A DNA stretch of 64,000 nucleotides from Bacillus albus (GCF_001884185.1 NZ_MAOE01000124.1:1-64000); one strand, 5' to 3'; positions 37,152 to 45,106 are shown, counted from the stretch's first letter. Program-made: numbers and translations. The notes: a model not told the origin generated them from the letters alone.

Positions 37152-37161
37152 ATTATTCACC

Positions 37162-38037
37162 TTAATAGTTCACCCACTTGTCACCTATTATTTTATTTAT
37201 AACAGATAGTAGAATTGTAATTATTAGTATGATAAATGCGATTGCTGTCGCAGATCCCATATCAAATTGTTCAAATCCTTGTTGGAAGAATAAATAAAGT
37301 AACGTGCGCGTCGAACCACTCGGTCCACCTTGCGTTAAAATCTTTATTTGATCGTAAGCTTGCACTGACGAAATTGTATTGACAACAACTAAAAAGAAAG
37401 TTGTTGAGGAAACCATAGGAAATGTTACATATCGAAATTTTTGCCATGCATTTGCTCCATCAATACTAGCTGCCTCATATAAACTGTCTGGAACTTTTTC
37501 TAACGCACCGATATAGAATATCATTGTCCATCCTACTAATTTCCAAACTGTCACAATTATGACTGCTAACATCGCTGTTTGACTACTTTGAAGCCAGTCC
37601 AAACCTGGTATCCCAAAAAAGTACAGAACTTTATTAATAAGTCCAAATTGTGGTTCATATAAAAGTGACCACACAATTGACACAGCGATTGTTGGCGTTA
37701 CCCAAGGTGAAAAGATCATTAATTGGTACAATGCAGAACCTTTGAATTTTTTCCGGAAAAATAATGCGAATCCTAATCCTAATACAATCGTTGGAATAAC
37801 TGTTCCAATCCCGAAATAAAACGTATTTAACAACGCTTGCATAAATGAATCTTGTGTAAATAAATTGAAATAGTTTTCTAAACCAACAAAATTAAAATCG
37901 TTCGTCATAAAATCCCAATCTGTAAAACTAATACCTAAACTAATGAAATTCGGAATAATCCAAAACAATATTAGAGGTATTCCAACTGGTAATAAAAAGA
38001 ACACAGCTTTTGATAGTTTTATTTGCATTCTTGCCAC
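37162..38037 (-). CDS. ABC transporter permease, UgpA-like
   Basis: A 291-residue permease with six hydrophobic segments and the EAA loop YEAASIDGANAWQKFRYVTFPM. MalF/UgpA-type partner of the following permease. It is the first gene of the six-gene leftward operon (permease, permease, binding protein, PHP hydrolase, HAD phosphatase, ATPase). GGAGGTGG precedes its start, and the putative DeoR operator lies 40-80 bases upstream. Confidence 0.85.
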   Translation of the reverse strand: MARMQIKLSKAVFFLLPVGIPLILFWIIPNFISLGISFTDWDFMTNDFNFVGLENYFNLFTQDSFMQALLNTFYFGIGTVIPTIVLGLGFALFFRKKFKGSALYQLMIFSPWVTPTIAVSIVWSLLYEPQFGLINKVLYFFGIPGLDWLQSSQTAMLAVIIVTVWKLVGWTMIFYIGALEKVPDSLYEAASIDGANAWQKFRYVTFPMVSSTTFFLVVVNTISSVQAYDQIKILTQGGPSGSTRTLLYLFFQQGFEQFDMGSATAIAFIILIITILLSVINKIIGDKWVNY

Positions 38038-38051
38038 CTCCTAATTCATAT

Positions 38052-38063
38052 TGTACGAGTACA
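38052..38063. promoter_or_regulatory. small palindrome TGTACGAGTACA in the operon leader
   Basis: Five-base arms around a GA centre, 15 bases upstream of the first permease start. It might be part of the promoter region or an operator; function unknown. Confidence 0.25.
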
Positions 38064-38077
38064 TTATTAATACAATG

Positions 38078-38119
38078 TTGTTAATTTGTTAACTAATTGC
38101 AAAAGCAACAAATTAACAA
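38078..38119. promoter_or_regulatory. 13-bp inverted repeat, candidate operator of the Ugp-like operon
   Basis: TTGTTAATTTGTT (38078-38090) and its exact complement AACAAATTAACAA (38107-38119) are separated by 16 bases. The arm centres are 29 bp apart, close to three DNA turns. It lies just upstream of the first permease gene and downstream of the DeoR gene terminator. A DeoR/GlpR-type tetramer binding both arms is a natural reading, inferred from position. Confidence 0.5.
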
Positions 38120-38143
38120 TACAAAACAACATATAAACAAAAC

Positions 38144-38187
38144 AAAAAAAGAAGACTACTTCTCAAATTGCTAAGAAATAGTCTTCT
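38144..38187 (-). terminator. terminator of the DeoR-family regulator gene
   Basis: GAAGACTACTTCT (38151-38163) pairs with AGAAATAGTCTTC (38174-38186), with TTTTTTT following on the minus strand. It separates the regulator from the transporter operon. Confidence 0.78.
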
Positions 38188-38200
38188 TCATTTGGTTTTT

Positions 38201-38989
38201 CTATACTATTATTACTTCTATCCCATTACTTGTTAACACATCTTGCCATGCCCCATCAAGCTTGGCATTTGTATATAATACATCTATATCACTAAAACTT
38301 CCGCTTTTATAAAACTTTGTTAAATTAAACTTTGATTCATCTACCATCATTACTACTTGTTTTGCATTAGCCTTTAACTGCTTATATATTTGTGCATCTT
38401 CAATATACGAACATGTTAGTTCTTTTTCTAAAGAAATTCCATCACATGAAGCAAATAATTTATTTACTGTGAAATGATCCAAATAGTTTAATGTCATTTC
38501 TCCTGATAATGCTAATGAATTTGTATTTAATATTCCTCCAATGACTATTAACCTGCAATCAAAGGAATCATATTGCTCTTTTAGATCAATGATCTTATTA
38601 ACAGCTGGTATCGAGTTAGTTAAAATCGTCAAATTCTTTTTATCGTGTATGTAATCTAAAATTTGCATAGTGGTTGTCCCAATTTCAATTGCTATAATGT
38701 CATTATCTTCTACGACCTTACTCGCTTCCATTGCAATTTTTCGTTTCTCTTCAATATTCTCAGATCGGCGCTTATCAAAATGAAATTCTAATGTTTGATC
38801 TTTTTTCTTAATTGCCCCACCATGTATTTTCGTAAGTTTTCCTTCTTTATGTAACATATCTAAATCTCTTCGTATCGTTTCCGTTGTAACATTTAATGCC
38901 TTCGCTAAATCGTTTACCATTACTCGGTTATACTTTTCTAACTCATCTAGTATATGCTTTCTTCGTTCAAATTGTGTGTACGATTTCAT
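38201..38989 (-). CDS. DeoR/GlpR-family transcriptional regulator
   Basis: A 262-residue regulator. The N-terminal winged helix reads ERRKHILDELEKYNRVMVNDLAKALNVTTETIRRDLDMLHKEGKLTKIHGGA, the DeoR signature. The C-terminal DeoRC sensor domain (IAIEIGTTTMQIL, LTILTNSIPAVNKI, LIVIGGIL) usually binds a phosphorylated sugar. Placed directly upstream of the Ugp-like operon in the same direction but ended by its own terminator, it probably represses that operon. Confidence 0.88.
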   Translation of the reverse strand: MKSYTQFERRKHILDELEKYNRVMVNDLAKALNVTTETIRRDLDMLHKEGKLTKIHGGAIKKKDQTLEFHFDKRRSENIEEKRKIAMEASKVVEDNDIIAIEIGTTTMQILDYIHDKKNLTILTNSIPAVNKIIDLKEQYDSFDCRLIVIGGILNTNSLALSGEMTLNYLDHFTVNKLFASCDGISLEKELTCSYIEDAQIYKQLKANAKQVVMMVDESKFNLTKFYKSGSFSDIDVLYTNAKLDGAWQDVLTSNGIEVIIV

Positions 38990-39114
38990 TTCATTTACAC
39001 CTCGTCAAATTATACAAAATATTGATTTTCTAAAAACTATTATTATAAATACGACTGAATTATTACTTTTAACATAACATCATTTATAAAAAGAAGGAAC
39101 GATTATCTTCATAT

Positions 39115-39204
39115 AAAGTAAAACTTTAATCAACCCGCACCAACCGGGGGTTTACAGGCAGCAAGGCTTCCACCTAACCTCCTTTTCCAGATGAACTTTA
39201 CTTC
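39115..39204 (+). ncRNA. candidate structured small RNA
   Basis: A C-rich island of about 90 bases in an AT-rich gap. Its ends are complementary (AAGTAAA at 39117-39123 with TTTACTT near 39197-39203), inside are CCCG...CGGG (39134-39148) and GGTT...AACC hairpins, and a pyrimidine stretch CACCTAACCTCCTTTTCC contains CCTCCTTT, identical to the anti-Shine-Dalgarno end of 16S rRNA. Upstream TGAATTA (39056) and CATTTAT (39081) loosely resemble a forespore sigma-F/G promoter. No coding frame fits. Strand is chosen from the promoter-like elements; identity with any Rfam family, such as the sporulation RNA CsfG, is unverified. Confidence 0.4.
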
Positions 39205-39264
39205 CTACATATAGCGGGATAAATATAAATTTTATTTACCAATAAAAAATCGATTAAAACAAAA

Positions 39265-39287
39265 AATTTATTGATAAACAATAAATT
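39265..39287. promoter_or_regulatory. palindromic operator candidate before the DUF2975/XRE pair
   Basis: AATTTATTG, five bases, CAATAAATT: perfect 9-base arms 44 bp upstream of the DUF2975 start. TTTACC (near 39235) and GGTAAA (near 39292) form a second, outer inverted pair. Autoregulation by the XRE-type regulator of the pair is a reasonable guess. Confidence 0.4.
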
Positions 39288-39330
39288 CCATGGTAAATTA
39301 ATAAGATATTAAATAAATGAGGTGCTTTTT

Positions 39331-39813
39331 ATGAAACAAGGATCAACACTCTTCCTAAAGACAGCTGTGATTCTAATGGGTATACCTGTTCTTGCTATGT
39401 GCATTTTTTTAGTCCCTAAAATAGGAAATTTCGCTGCAGAACTATATCCTGATATTGCGTATATTAAATATCTTGTATTTATCAACTTATACGCAACAGT
39501 AATACCTTATTATTTTGCGTTGTACCAAACATTTCAGCTTTTAAACTATATTGATAAGAACAACGCATTCTCAGAGTTATCTGTTAAAGCTTTAAAAAAT
39601 ATTAAGTACAGTGCTCTAGCAATTAGTGTATTATATGTATTAGGTTTGCCACTTTTCTATCTTGTGGCAGAGAGAGATGACGCCCCTGGCATTATTATTA
39701 TTGGAATGATTATGATTTTTGCTTCAATGGTAATCGCGGTCTTTGCTGCCGTTCTCCAAAGACTATTAAAAGATGCGATAGATATAAAATCAGAAAATGA
39801 TTTAACGGTCTGA
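39331..39813 (+). CDS. DUF2975 family membrane protein
   Basis: About 160 residues with four hydrophobic segments (TLFLKTAVILMGIPVLAMCIFLV; YLVFINLYATVIPYYFALYQTF; SALAISVLYVLGLPLFYLV; GIIIIGMIMIFASMVIAVFAAVLQRLL). DUF2975 proteins are typically encoded directly before a small XRE-type regulator, as here. Function unknown. Start at the ATG at 39331, with GAGGTG six bases upstream; an in-frame GTG overlaps that site. It ends 10 bases before the next start. Confidence 0.8.
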   Translation: MKQGSTLFLKTAVILMGIPVLAMCIFLVPKIGNFAAELYPDIAYIKYLVFINLYATVIPYYFALYQTFQLLNYIDKNNAFSELSVKALKNIKYSALAISVLYVLGLPLFYLVAERDDAPGIIIIGMIMIFASMVIAVFAAVLQRLLKDAIDIKSENDLTV

Positions 39814-39823
39814 GGTGAATAAT

Positions 39824-40039
39824 ATGGCAATTATTATTAATATTGATGTAATGTTAGCGAAAAGAAAAATGAGTGTAACAGAGCTTTCGGAGAAGGTTGG
39901 AATTACAATGGCTAACCTTTCTATTTTGAAAAACGGAAAAGCAAAAGCAGTTCGTTTTTCAACTTTAGAAGCCATTTGTAAAGCATTAGAATGCCAACCT
40001 GGGGATATTTTAGAATATCAACCTGAAGATACTGAATAA
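39824..40039 (+). CDS. small XRE-family helix-turn-helix regulator
   Basis: A 71-residue YozG-like DNA-binding protein, essentially one helix-turn-helix: MLAKRKMSVTELSEKVGITMANLSILKNGKAKAVRFSTLEAICKALECQPGDILEY. Start at 39824 behind GAGGTG. It pairs with the DUF2975 membrane protein gene upstream and ends in a terminator. It probably regulates its own promoter. Confidence 0.88.
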   Translation: MAIIINIDVMLAKRKMSVTELSEKVGITMANLSILKNGKAKAVRFSTLEAICKALECQPGDILEYQPEDTE

Positions 40040-40073
40040 AAAGAGTCCTTCATACGAGAAGGACTCTTTTTAT
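40037..40073. terminator. bidirectional terminator after the XRE gene
   Basis: AAAAAGAGTCCTT pairs with AAGGACTCTTTTT around CATACGAG. Confidence 0.8.
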
Positions 40074-40079
40074 TGCATA

Positions 40080-40391
40080 TTACGGCGCAAAACTAATTTG
40101 ACCAGTAAACAATAGGATAATTGCGATAATCCAAAATATAAAAAATGATAAGGACAATATTAATGAAAGAATAGCAATTCCCTTCTTCACGTTTTTTTTC
40201 GTCATCGTAATGATAGAAAGTATGATTCCTGCAACTGTCAAGGCGACTGTAATATAATCTCCCACTATATTACCTGCATTCGCTATCCTTGTCGGCGTTA
40301 TAAAAACGAATAGAAAACATAAAGTACCGATGAGTAAAGATATATAACTTATCATACTGTACTTCTTTTTAAGTACTATCTCACTTTTCAT
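40080..40391 (-). CDS. small membrane protein, function unknown
   Basis: A 103-residue protein with three predicted helices (YISLLIGTLCFLFVFIT; ITVALTVAGIILSIITM; GIAILSLILSLSFFIFWIIAIILLF) and a Lys-rich loop TKKNVKKG. This layout resembles DUF4190-like proteins. No partner is evident; the gene converges on the XRE gene. GAAGGGGTGGG lies upstream of the start. Confidence 0.65.
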   Translation of the reverse strand: MKSEIVLKKKYSMISYISLLIGTLCFLFVFITPTRIANAGNIVGDYITVALTVAGIILSIITMTKKNVKKGIAILSLILSLSFFIFWIIAIILLFTGQISFAP

Positions 40392-40455
40392 ACTAACCCA
40401 CCCCTTCTCTATAGCTATGAGTTCATATTAGCACAAATAACCATAATTTGGTTAT

Positions 40456-40496
40456 AAAAACAGGTGCAACGGAAATTTCCACTGCACCTGTTTTTA
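40456..40496. terminator. terminator after the DUF3887 lipoprotein gene
   Basis: AAAAACAGGTGCA (40456-40468) pairs with TGCACCTGTTTTT (40483-40495). Confidence 0.78.
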
Positions 40497-40886
40497 TTTA
40501 ATAAATAAACCTGCTATTTCTTCTTTGTCATTATAAGTTATAATATATGTCCGTTGTTCCTTACTATATTTCGCTACAAGTATAACAGTATATAAACCAT
40601 CTTTTTCTTCAATCGATTTTTTCTCAATTTTTTCGAACGTACCGGCTTTCTCAATTACAGGTGTAAGATCTTTCATTTTTTCTTCTGGTAATCCAGCTTT
40701 CATTTTACTATCAAATTTTTCATGCACATCTTTATACTTTGCCTCATTTAATAATGATACAATTTCTTCCGCCTTCGAAATAAATTTTTTAGACGTACTT
40801 TCATCTACTTTATTACCGGTACAGGCTGCGAGTGCGAACGCCGCGATAGCACTTACAATAATTAATAACATTCTTCTCATTGTCAT
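40494..40886 (-). CDS. DUF3887-like lipoprotein
   Basis: A 130-residue lipoprotein: signal peptide MRRMLLIIVSAIAAFALAAC, with acylation expected at Cys21 of the long form. The mature part (VDESTSKKFISKAEEIVSLLNEAKYKDVHEKFDSKMKAGLPEEKMKDLTPVIEKAG) matches the DUF3887 pattern of a small alpha/beta domain. Its ATG overlaps the stop of the YhfC-family protease gene (ATGA), so the two are coupled. Function unknown; the pairing with an intramembrane protease is notable. Confidence 0.78.
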   Translation of the reverse strand: MTMRRMLLIIVSAIAAFALAACTGNKVDESTSKKFISKAEEIVSLLNEAKYKDVHEKFDSKMKAGLPEEKMKDLTPVIEKAGTFEKIEKKSIEEKDGLYTVILVAKYSKEQRTYIITYNDKEEIAGLFIK

Positions 40887-41560
40887 ACACCCTTTCTTTT
40901 TAAAATGAAACTATAACTAAAAACGAGTAAAGCACAAATTGCTAATGAAACTTCTGACATAATGATCCCGCTTTTCCCTTTTACATATAGCGATATAATG
41001 CTCGCTAACGCATTTGCAGTCCCATGGATGAGAATTGCATATATAACATAACGAAATTTCTTTTGGACGACAGCTTGCAATATTATGAAGGAAAGCCCAA
41101 TATGCAATACCATTGCGAAGATGCGCTCAATACCGGCGAAATAGTAACTGTCACCATTTTGAATGGCTGTTTGTGACAATAATAGGGATATTACTGGGAT
41201 ACCGACTATCAACACCGCCTCAATACCACCATGCCCTGCTCCAAATAAAAAACCAGACTGCCAATCTCGTTGTTTCATAAAATAACGCATTGCGATAAAA
41301 CGGGCTACCTCTTCAAAAATTCCAGCTGACAAACTAAGCAAAAGAACAAATAGTACAGGCTGCATAACAGAAAACATTTGAAAATCTGTGCTAGTTCCAT
41401 TTACATAATTTAGTATTGGTATACGAATCAATATTTGTGATACAACAAAAGCCAATACACCTAACATATATGGAATATAGCGTTTCTTCCAGACAGCATA
41501 TAAAAGTGCTAGAAGTGGTAAACCAAAGCTAATCATTGTTGTAAAAATAAGACCATTCAT
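40883..41560 (-). CDS. YhfC-family putative intramembrane metalloprotease
   Basis: A 225-residue protein with about seven hydrophobic segments. Candidate catalytic motifs are AGIFEEVARFIAMR (Glu-Glu and Arg) and FGAGHGGIEA (His), as in the CPBP/YhfC intramembrane protease group. It would cut within or near the membrane; substrate unknown. It is translationally coupled to the DUF3887 lipoprotein gene and lies 90 bases after the sensor kinase gene on the same strand. Confidence 0.75.
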   Translation of the reverse strand: MNGLIFTTMISFGLPLLALLYAVWKKRYIPYMLGVLAFVVSQILIRIPILNYVNGTSTDFQMFSVMQPVLFVLLLSLSAGIFEEVARFIAMRYFMKQRDWQSGFLFGAGHGGIEAVLIVGIPVISLLLSQTAIQNGDSYYFAGIERIFAMVLHIGLSFIILQAVVQKKFRYVIYAILIHGTANALASIISLYVKGKSGIIMSEVSLAICALLVFSYSFILKRKGV

Positions 41561-41649
41561 CTCGCTTCACCTCTTACTTGAAGTGTATAAAAACGAGTGT
41601 AGAAAGTATGTAGTTATTTCCTATTCGGTTTCCTTTTCATCATAGATGG

Positions 41650-42966
41650 TCATTTCATCTCTTTTAATATGAATGTTTGCGTGAAATAAGGACTTACATA
41701 AGTTGTTTCTAACGTCGCATTATTTGTTTTATTTATAATCCGTTTTAATGAAAATAGCCCGTACCCTCTAGCTCCTTTTTTACTTGTATGGTTTTTCTCA
41801 TAAATTTTTTGTAAATCAATCACTTCACTCTTTGAACTATTACGTACGATAAAATATTGTCGTGAATCCATTTTAAAAAATGCGATTTGCAATATCTTTT
41901 CCTCACTATGCACTGCTTCTTCAATTGCATTGTCTACTAAAACTGAAATGATGCGAATAAATGAAATAATTGGTATCGAAACACTTTCAATGTTTTCTGG
42001 TATATCAAGCATTACTTTTATTTGTTGTTGCTGGGCAGTGCTAACTTTCGCTCTTAATACGCTTCTTACTTCAGGAATTTGTATGCGAGATAATTTTGCG
42101 ATATAAAGTTCATGATCATTTATTGTTTTTAATGTGGGAGCAACAACATCGTAGTACACTTGCTCAATTTCTTTCACATTTTTTGTACGTATTCCCTCTT
42201 CTAACGATAATAATACATTCATATAATCATGACGGAAACTAGCAAGCTCATCATGCATATCCTCTAATTTCTCCACATAATCTAATAACTCTTTATCTAA
42301 ACGTTTTTCATGCTCTTCTCGTAACTTTTCTTTCGATAAGTGTGAGCTTATAAGCACAATGATTAGTAATAATAAAAATATAATAATCGCTGAAATATAA
42401 CTTACTTCACTGTATTGTTGATTTAATTGTGCTAAAAAATCAGTTGATGGCTGAGTTAAAATTAGTTCAATAACAAATCCGATCATTAATAATATATAAG
42501 TTACATAGTATAACGGACTACCTACTATATATTGAGCAATTTTTTGAATTCTTTTACGCGCTACTAAAATACCTATAAAAGTAAGGATTGATACGATAAG
42601 ATGAATCATGCTACCTGTCCATAAATATAAATTGAATGGCGTTAACATAAAAATTTTCATTCCTAAATCGAAAAGCAACATTTTCACTAACGTTATAATC
42701 ACCATACTCACTAGTGCAAAATATACATTATGCTTAAATTTCAATTCACTTTGCATCAATCCTAAACTTATTAAAAATAACACAATCGTACTATTCAACT
42801 CTGGATATCTCGTTACTGTTACGACTATAGCAAGTAAAATAATGAATACCGCACTTAAAGCTATTAACATTCTAACTGACAATCTGTTGTACCGGATTAA
42901 TTGTATGTATAAAAACGTATGACACATACTAGTAAGCAGTATTGCAAATAAATCATAAATATACAT
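41650..42966 (-). CDS. GHKL sensor histidine kinase, AgrC/CitA-like
   Basis: A 438-residue kinase. The first 210 residues form six to seven membrane helices with no large external domain, like peptide sensors of the AgrC class. A coiled linker (LSKEKLREEHEKRLDKELLDYVEKLEDMHDEL) leads to the phospho-acceptor box SFRHDYMNVLLSLEEG, and the ATPase domain shows the N-box VLVDNAIEEAV and glycine box KGARGYGLFSLKRI. Overlaps the response regulator stop by one base. No AgrB or AgrD gene is present nearby. Confidence 0.87.
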   Translation of the reverse strand: MYIYDLFAILLTSMCHTFLYIQLIRYNRLSVRMLIALSAVFIILLAIVVTVTRYPELNSTIVLFLISLGLMQSELKFKHNVYFALVSMVIITLVKMLLFDLGMKIFMLTPFNLYLWTGSMIHLIVSILTFIGILVARKRIQKIAQYIVGSPLYYVTYILLMIGFVIELILTQPSTDFLAQLNQQYSEVSYISAIIIFLLLLIIVLISSHLSKEKLREEHEKRLDKELLDYVEKLEDMHDELASFRHDYMNVLLSLEEGIRTKNVKEIEQVYYDVVAPTLKTINDHELYIAKLSRIQIPEVRSVLRAKVSTAQQQQIKVMLDIPENIESVSIPIISFIRIISVLVDNAIEEAVHSEEKILQIAFFKMDSRQYFIVRNSSKSEVIDLQKIYEKNHTSKKGARGYGLFSLKRIINKTNNATLETTYVSPYFTQTFILKEMK

Positions 42967-43700
42967 TACATCTCACCCTTTAACATGTTACGTACTTTAC
43001 TCACTAAACGACGTGATACCGGAATACGTTTCCCACTTTTTAAAACTATCATTTTTTGCTTCGCATCATAAGAAGACATTTGCTTCGTATTCACGATATA
43101 TGATTGATGACATCGAAATAAACGTTCATCTATTAATTCAATTTCTTTTAAAGTCCCGTAAAAATAAACAATTCGATCTAACGTCACTAATGCTAAACGG
43201 TGTGGTTCATCGGTCATAACATATTCAACTTCATGAAAAGGAACCCGTACAGTCGCATTACTATTTTCAACGATAAAATCATCAGATGGAATGATATGCT
43301 TATTACGCGCTTCATATTGGAGTAAACATTGTTCAAAAATGTTACGCCTCTCCTCATATGGCAACCCTTTATCAATAAAAGTTAAAGCCGATACCATGTA
43401 TTGATAAGAAATAGGTGCAAATTCAGAATGCGTCGTTACAAACACAATAATTCCTTGCGTATCATACTTTCGTATTTCTTGCGCAACTTGTAAACCTTTA
43501 CGCTCTTCCCTTTTAATCTCTATATCTAAAAAATAGATTGGGACATACTTCGCCTTAGGAATGTTAGTAATGATGTTTTCACTTTTACTAGTCACCTCTA
43601 TAAAATCAAAAGGCAACATATATTTCTCGCAAATCTCTTCAACTAGCCGCTTCATTTGCTGTGCTTGTATGACATCGTCTTCTAAAATGAAAATACTCAT
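42966..43700 (-). CDS. LytTR response regulator, AgrA-like
   Basis: A 244-residue regulator. The receiver domain has acidic residues at FILEDDV, phosphoacceptor Asp59 in YFLDIEIK and Thr in VFVTTHSEFAP. The C-terminal LytTR DNA-binding domain includes VPFHEVEYVMTDEPH and LFRCHQSYIVN. Members of this class control quorum-sensing or virulence genes by binding direct repeats. It heads the leftward run kinase, protease, lipoprotein. Confidence 0.88.
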   Translation of the reverse strand: MSIFILEDDVIQAQQMKRLVEEICEKYMLPFDFIEVTSKSENIITNIPKAKYVPIYFLDIEIKREERKGLQVAQEIRKYDTQGIIVFVTTHSEFAPISYQYMVSALTFIDKGLPYEERRNIFEQCLLQYEARNKHIIPSDDFIVENSNATVRVPFHEVEYVMTDEPHRLALVTLDRIVYFYGTLKEIELIDERLFRCHQSYIVNTKQMSSYDAKQKMIVLKSGKRIPVSRRLVSKVRNMLKGEM

Positions 43701-43830
43701 GTGATCACTCGCTTTATAGAAATCTTTTTATTTATAAATTTATCTATAAATATATAATTCAAATCATTATACCAAGCTCCTTCTAAATTCTTGAAAGTAT
43801 ATATTTTATTTCGTTCTTATTAAGCATAGA

Positions 43831-43866
43831 AAACAACCTCTACTTTTCTCTTGAAAGTAGAGGTTT
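43831..43866. terminator. terminator after the nucleoside kinase-like gene
   Basis: AACCTCTACTTT pairs with AAAGTAGAGGTT (ending 43865); runs of A and T flank it. It ends the leftward VOC-GNAT-kinase operon before the two-component system promoter. Confidence 0.72.
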
Positions 43867-43985
43867 TATTTAATTTTTTTATAAAATAACCTCTCTATCC
43901 ATCACTATCTTAAAAAATTCCGAGTAATGTGATAAAGAATAATCCGCTACATCACAATCCTCTTGAAACATACATGTTGAAATAC

Positions 43986-44576
43986 CTATATGATTAAATC
44001 TGCCCGCTCCTTCGGTAATTCCGTTTCTAAGTAATAATCCTCTGCTTTCCAATACCTATTTTGAAACTTCGAAAGTTTCTGTTGTGTCTCTTCGCTTTCC
44101 CGCAGAAACCGTGTCTCTCTTGGACAATCCAAATACACCATATAATGAAAGAAATCTCTCCATTCTTTTCGCTGTAGAAAAACACCTTCAATTACAATTA
44201 CACCTACTATTGGGATTTGTACTTTTTTCATTTCGCATGAGTCTGTCACATCATGATAGAACGGTAACTTCAGTTTTGTTTCAGTTTGTAACTTTTGAAA
44301 AAACTTCTGCCGAAGCCACTCAATATCCCATTGTAAATAATAATACTCATACCATTCTTCATATCCAGTATCATATCGTTTATTACGCTCTACTATGTGA
44401 TCATCAATATGAAAAATTTGAAACGGAATACTTTCTTGTTTCATATTTTCCTTTAAGTTTGTTACAAACGTTGTTTTTCCTGATCGACTTAAACCATCTA
44501 TACCTAGAATGAACCTGTTTCCTTTATGTTTCTTCATTATATTTATAAGCTCATTTGTACTCATTATTTCTTCCAC
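43986..44576 (-). CDS. uridine kinase-like P-loop kinase
   Basis: A 196-residue P-loop protein. Walker A is GIDGLSRSGKTT (about residues 24-35), the base region is FHIDDHIVERNKRYDTGYEEWYEYYYLQWD, and the acidic strand is GVIVIEGVFL, all as in uridine kinase/phosphoribulokinase relatives. The nucleoside or other substrate is uncertain. It overlaps the GNAT gene by 13 bases. The protein ends in ERADLII, slightly short of the usual C terminus; a further open frame follows in another frame, so a late frameshift cannot be excluded. Confidence 0.8.
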   Translation of the reverse strand: MEEIMSTNELINIMKKHKGNRFILGIDGLSRSGKTTFVTNLKENMKQESIPFQIFHIDDHIVERNKRYDTGYEEWYEYYYLQWDIEWLRQKFFQKLQTETKLKLPFYHDVTDSCEMKKVQIPIVGVIVIEGVFLQRKEWRDFFHYMVYLDCPRETRFLRESEETQQKLSKFQNRYWKAEDYYLETELPKERADLII

Positions 44577-45106
44577 TCTTCTTTTAATAACGAGTATAAA
44601 ATCGTATCATGAGCAACTCCATTTTGAATCATATGTTTTCTAAGTAATCCTTCTTCTTGAAAACCTGCTTTACTTAATAATTTTTGAGAAGCTTTATTCT
44701 CTACGTATACAACAGCAGCAATTCTTATAAGTTGCAACGTTTCAAATCCGTAATCTAAAATCGATTGTAACGCTTCCGTTGCATACCCTTGTCCCCAAAA
44801 TGTATCGTCTAATTCATAACCGATTTCAGCTCGCTTATGATGTTTGTTTATTAAATGAAATCCGCACGTTCCGATTAATTGGCCCGTGCCCTTTTTCTCA
44901 ATTCCCCAGCGAAATACACTTCCCTCTTCATAACGATTTTTAAACGTTTGAATCGTTGTTTTCGCTTGTTCAATATTTTCGAAAGAATCCATTCCAAAAT
45001 AACGTATAACAGATTCTTTTGAAAAATAACGGAACATCGTTTCTGCATCTAACAGTGTTAGTTCTCTTAATACTAAACGTTCTGTTTCTAGTTTCGGAAA
45101 CCCCAT
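44564..45106 (-). CDS. GNAT family N-acetyltransferase, RimJ-like
   Basis: About 180 residues: KLETERLVLRELTLLDAETMFRYF at the start, EIGYELDDTFWGQGYATEALQSILDYGF with the acetyl-CoA loop Q-x-x-G-Y-A, and ENKASQKLLSKAGFQEEGLLRKHM. This is the RimJ/RimL protein N-terminal acetyltransferase-like class. Start at 45106 (MGFPKLETE) with AAGGAG upstream, inside the end of the VOC gene (19-base overlap). Confidence 0.86.
   Translation of the reverse strand: MGFPKLETERLVLRELTLLDAETMFRYFSKESVIRYFGMDSFENIEQAKTTIQTFKNRYEEGSVFRWGIEKKGTGQLIGTCGFHLINKHHKRAEIGYELDDTFWGQGYATEALQSILDYGFETLQLIRIAAVVYVENKASQKLLSKAGFQEEGLLRKHMIQNGVAHDTILYSLLKEEWKK

Noticed and set aside
38100-38119. PhoP box before the Ugp-like operon
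   Set aside because: TTAACA-like hexamers occur but are spaced 8 bp, not the 11-bp period of PhoP boxes; the inverted repeat explains them better.
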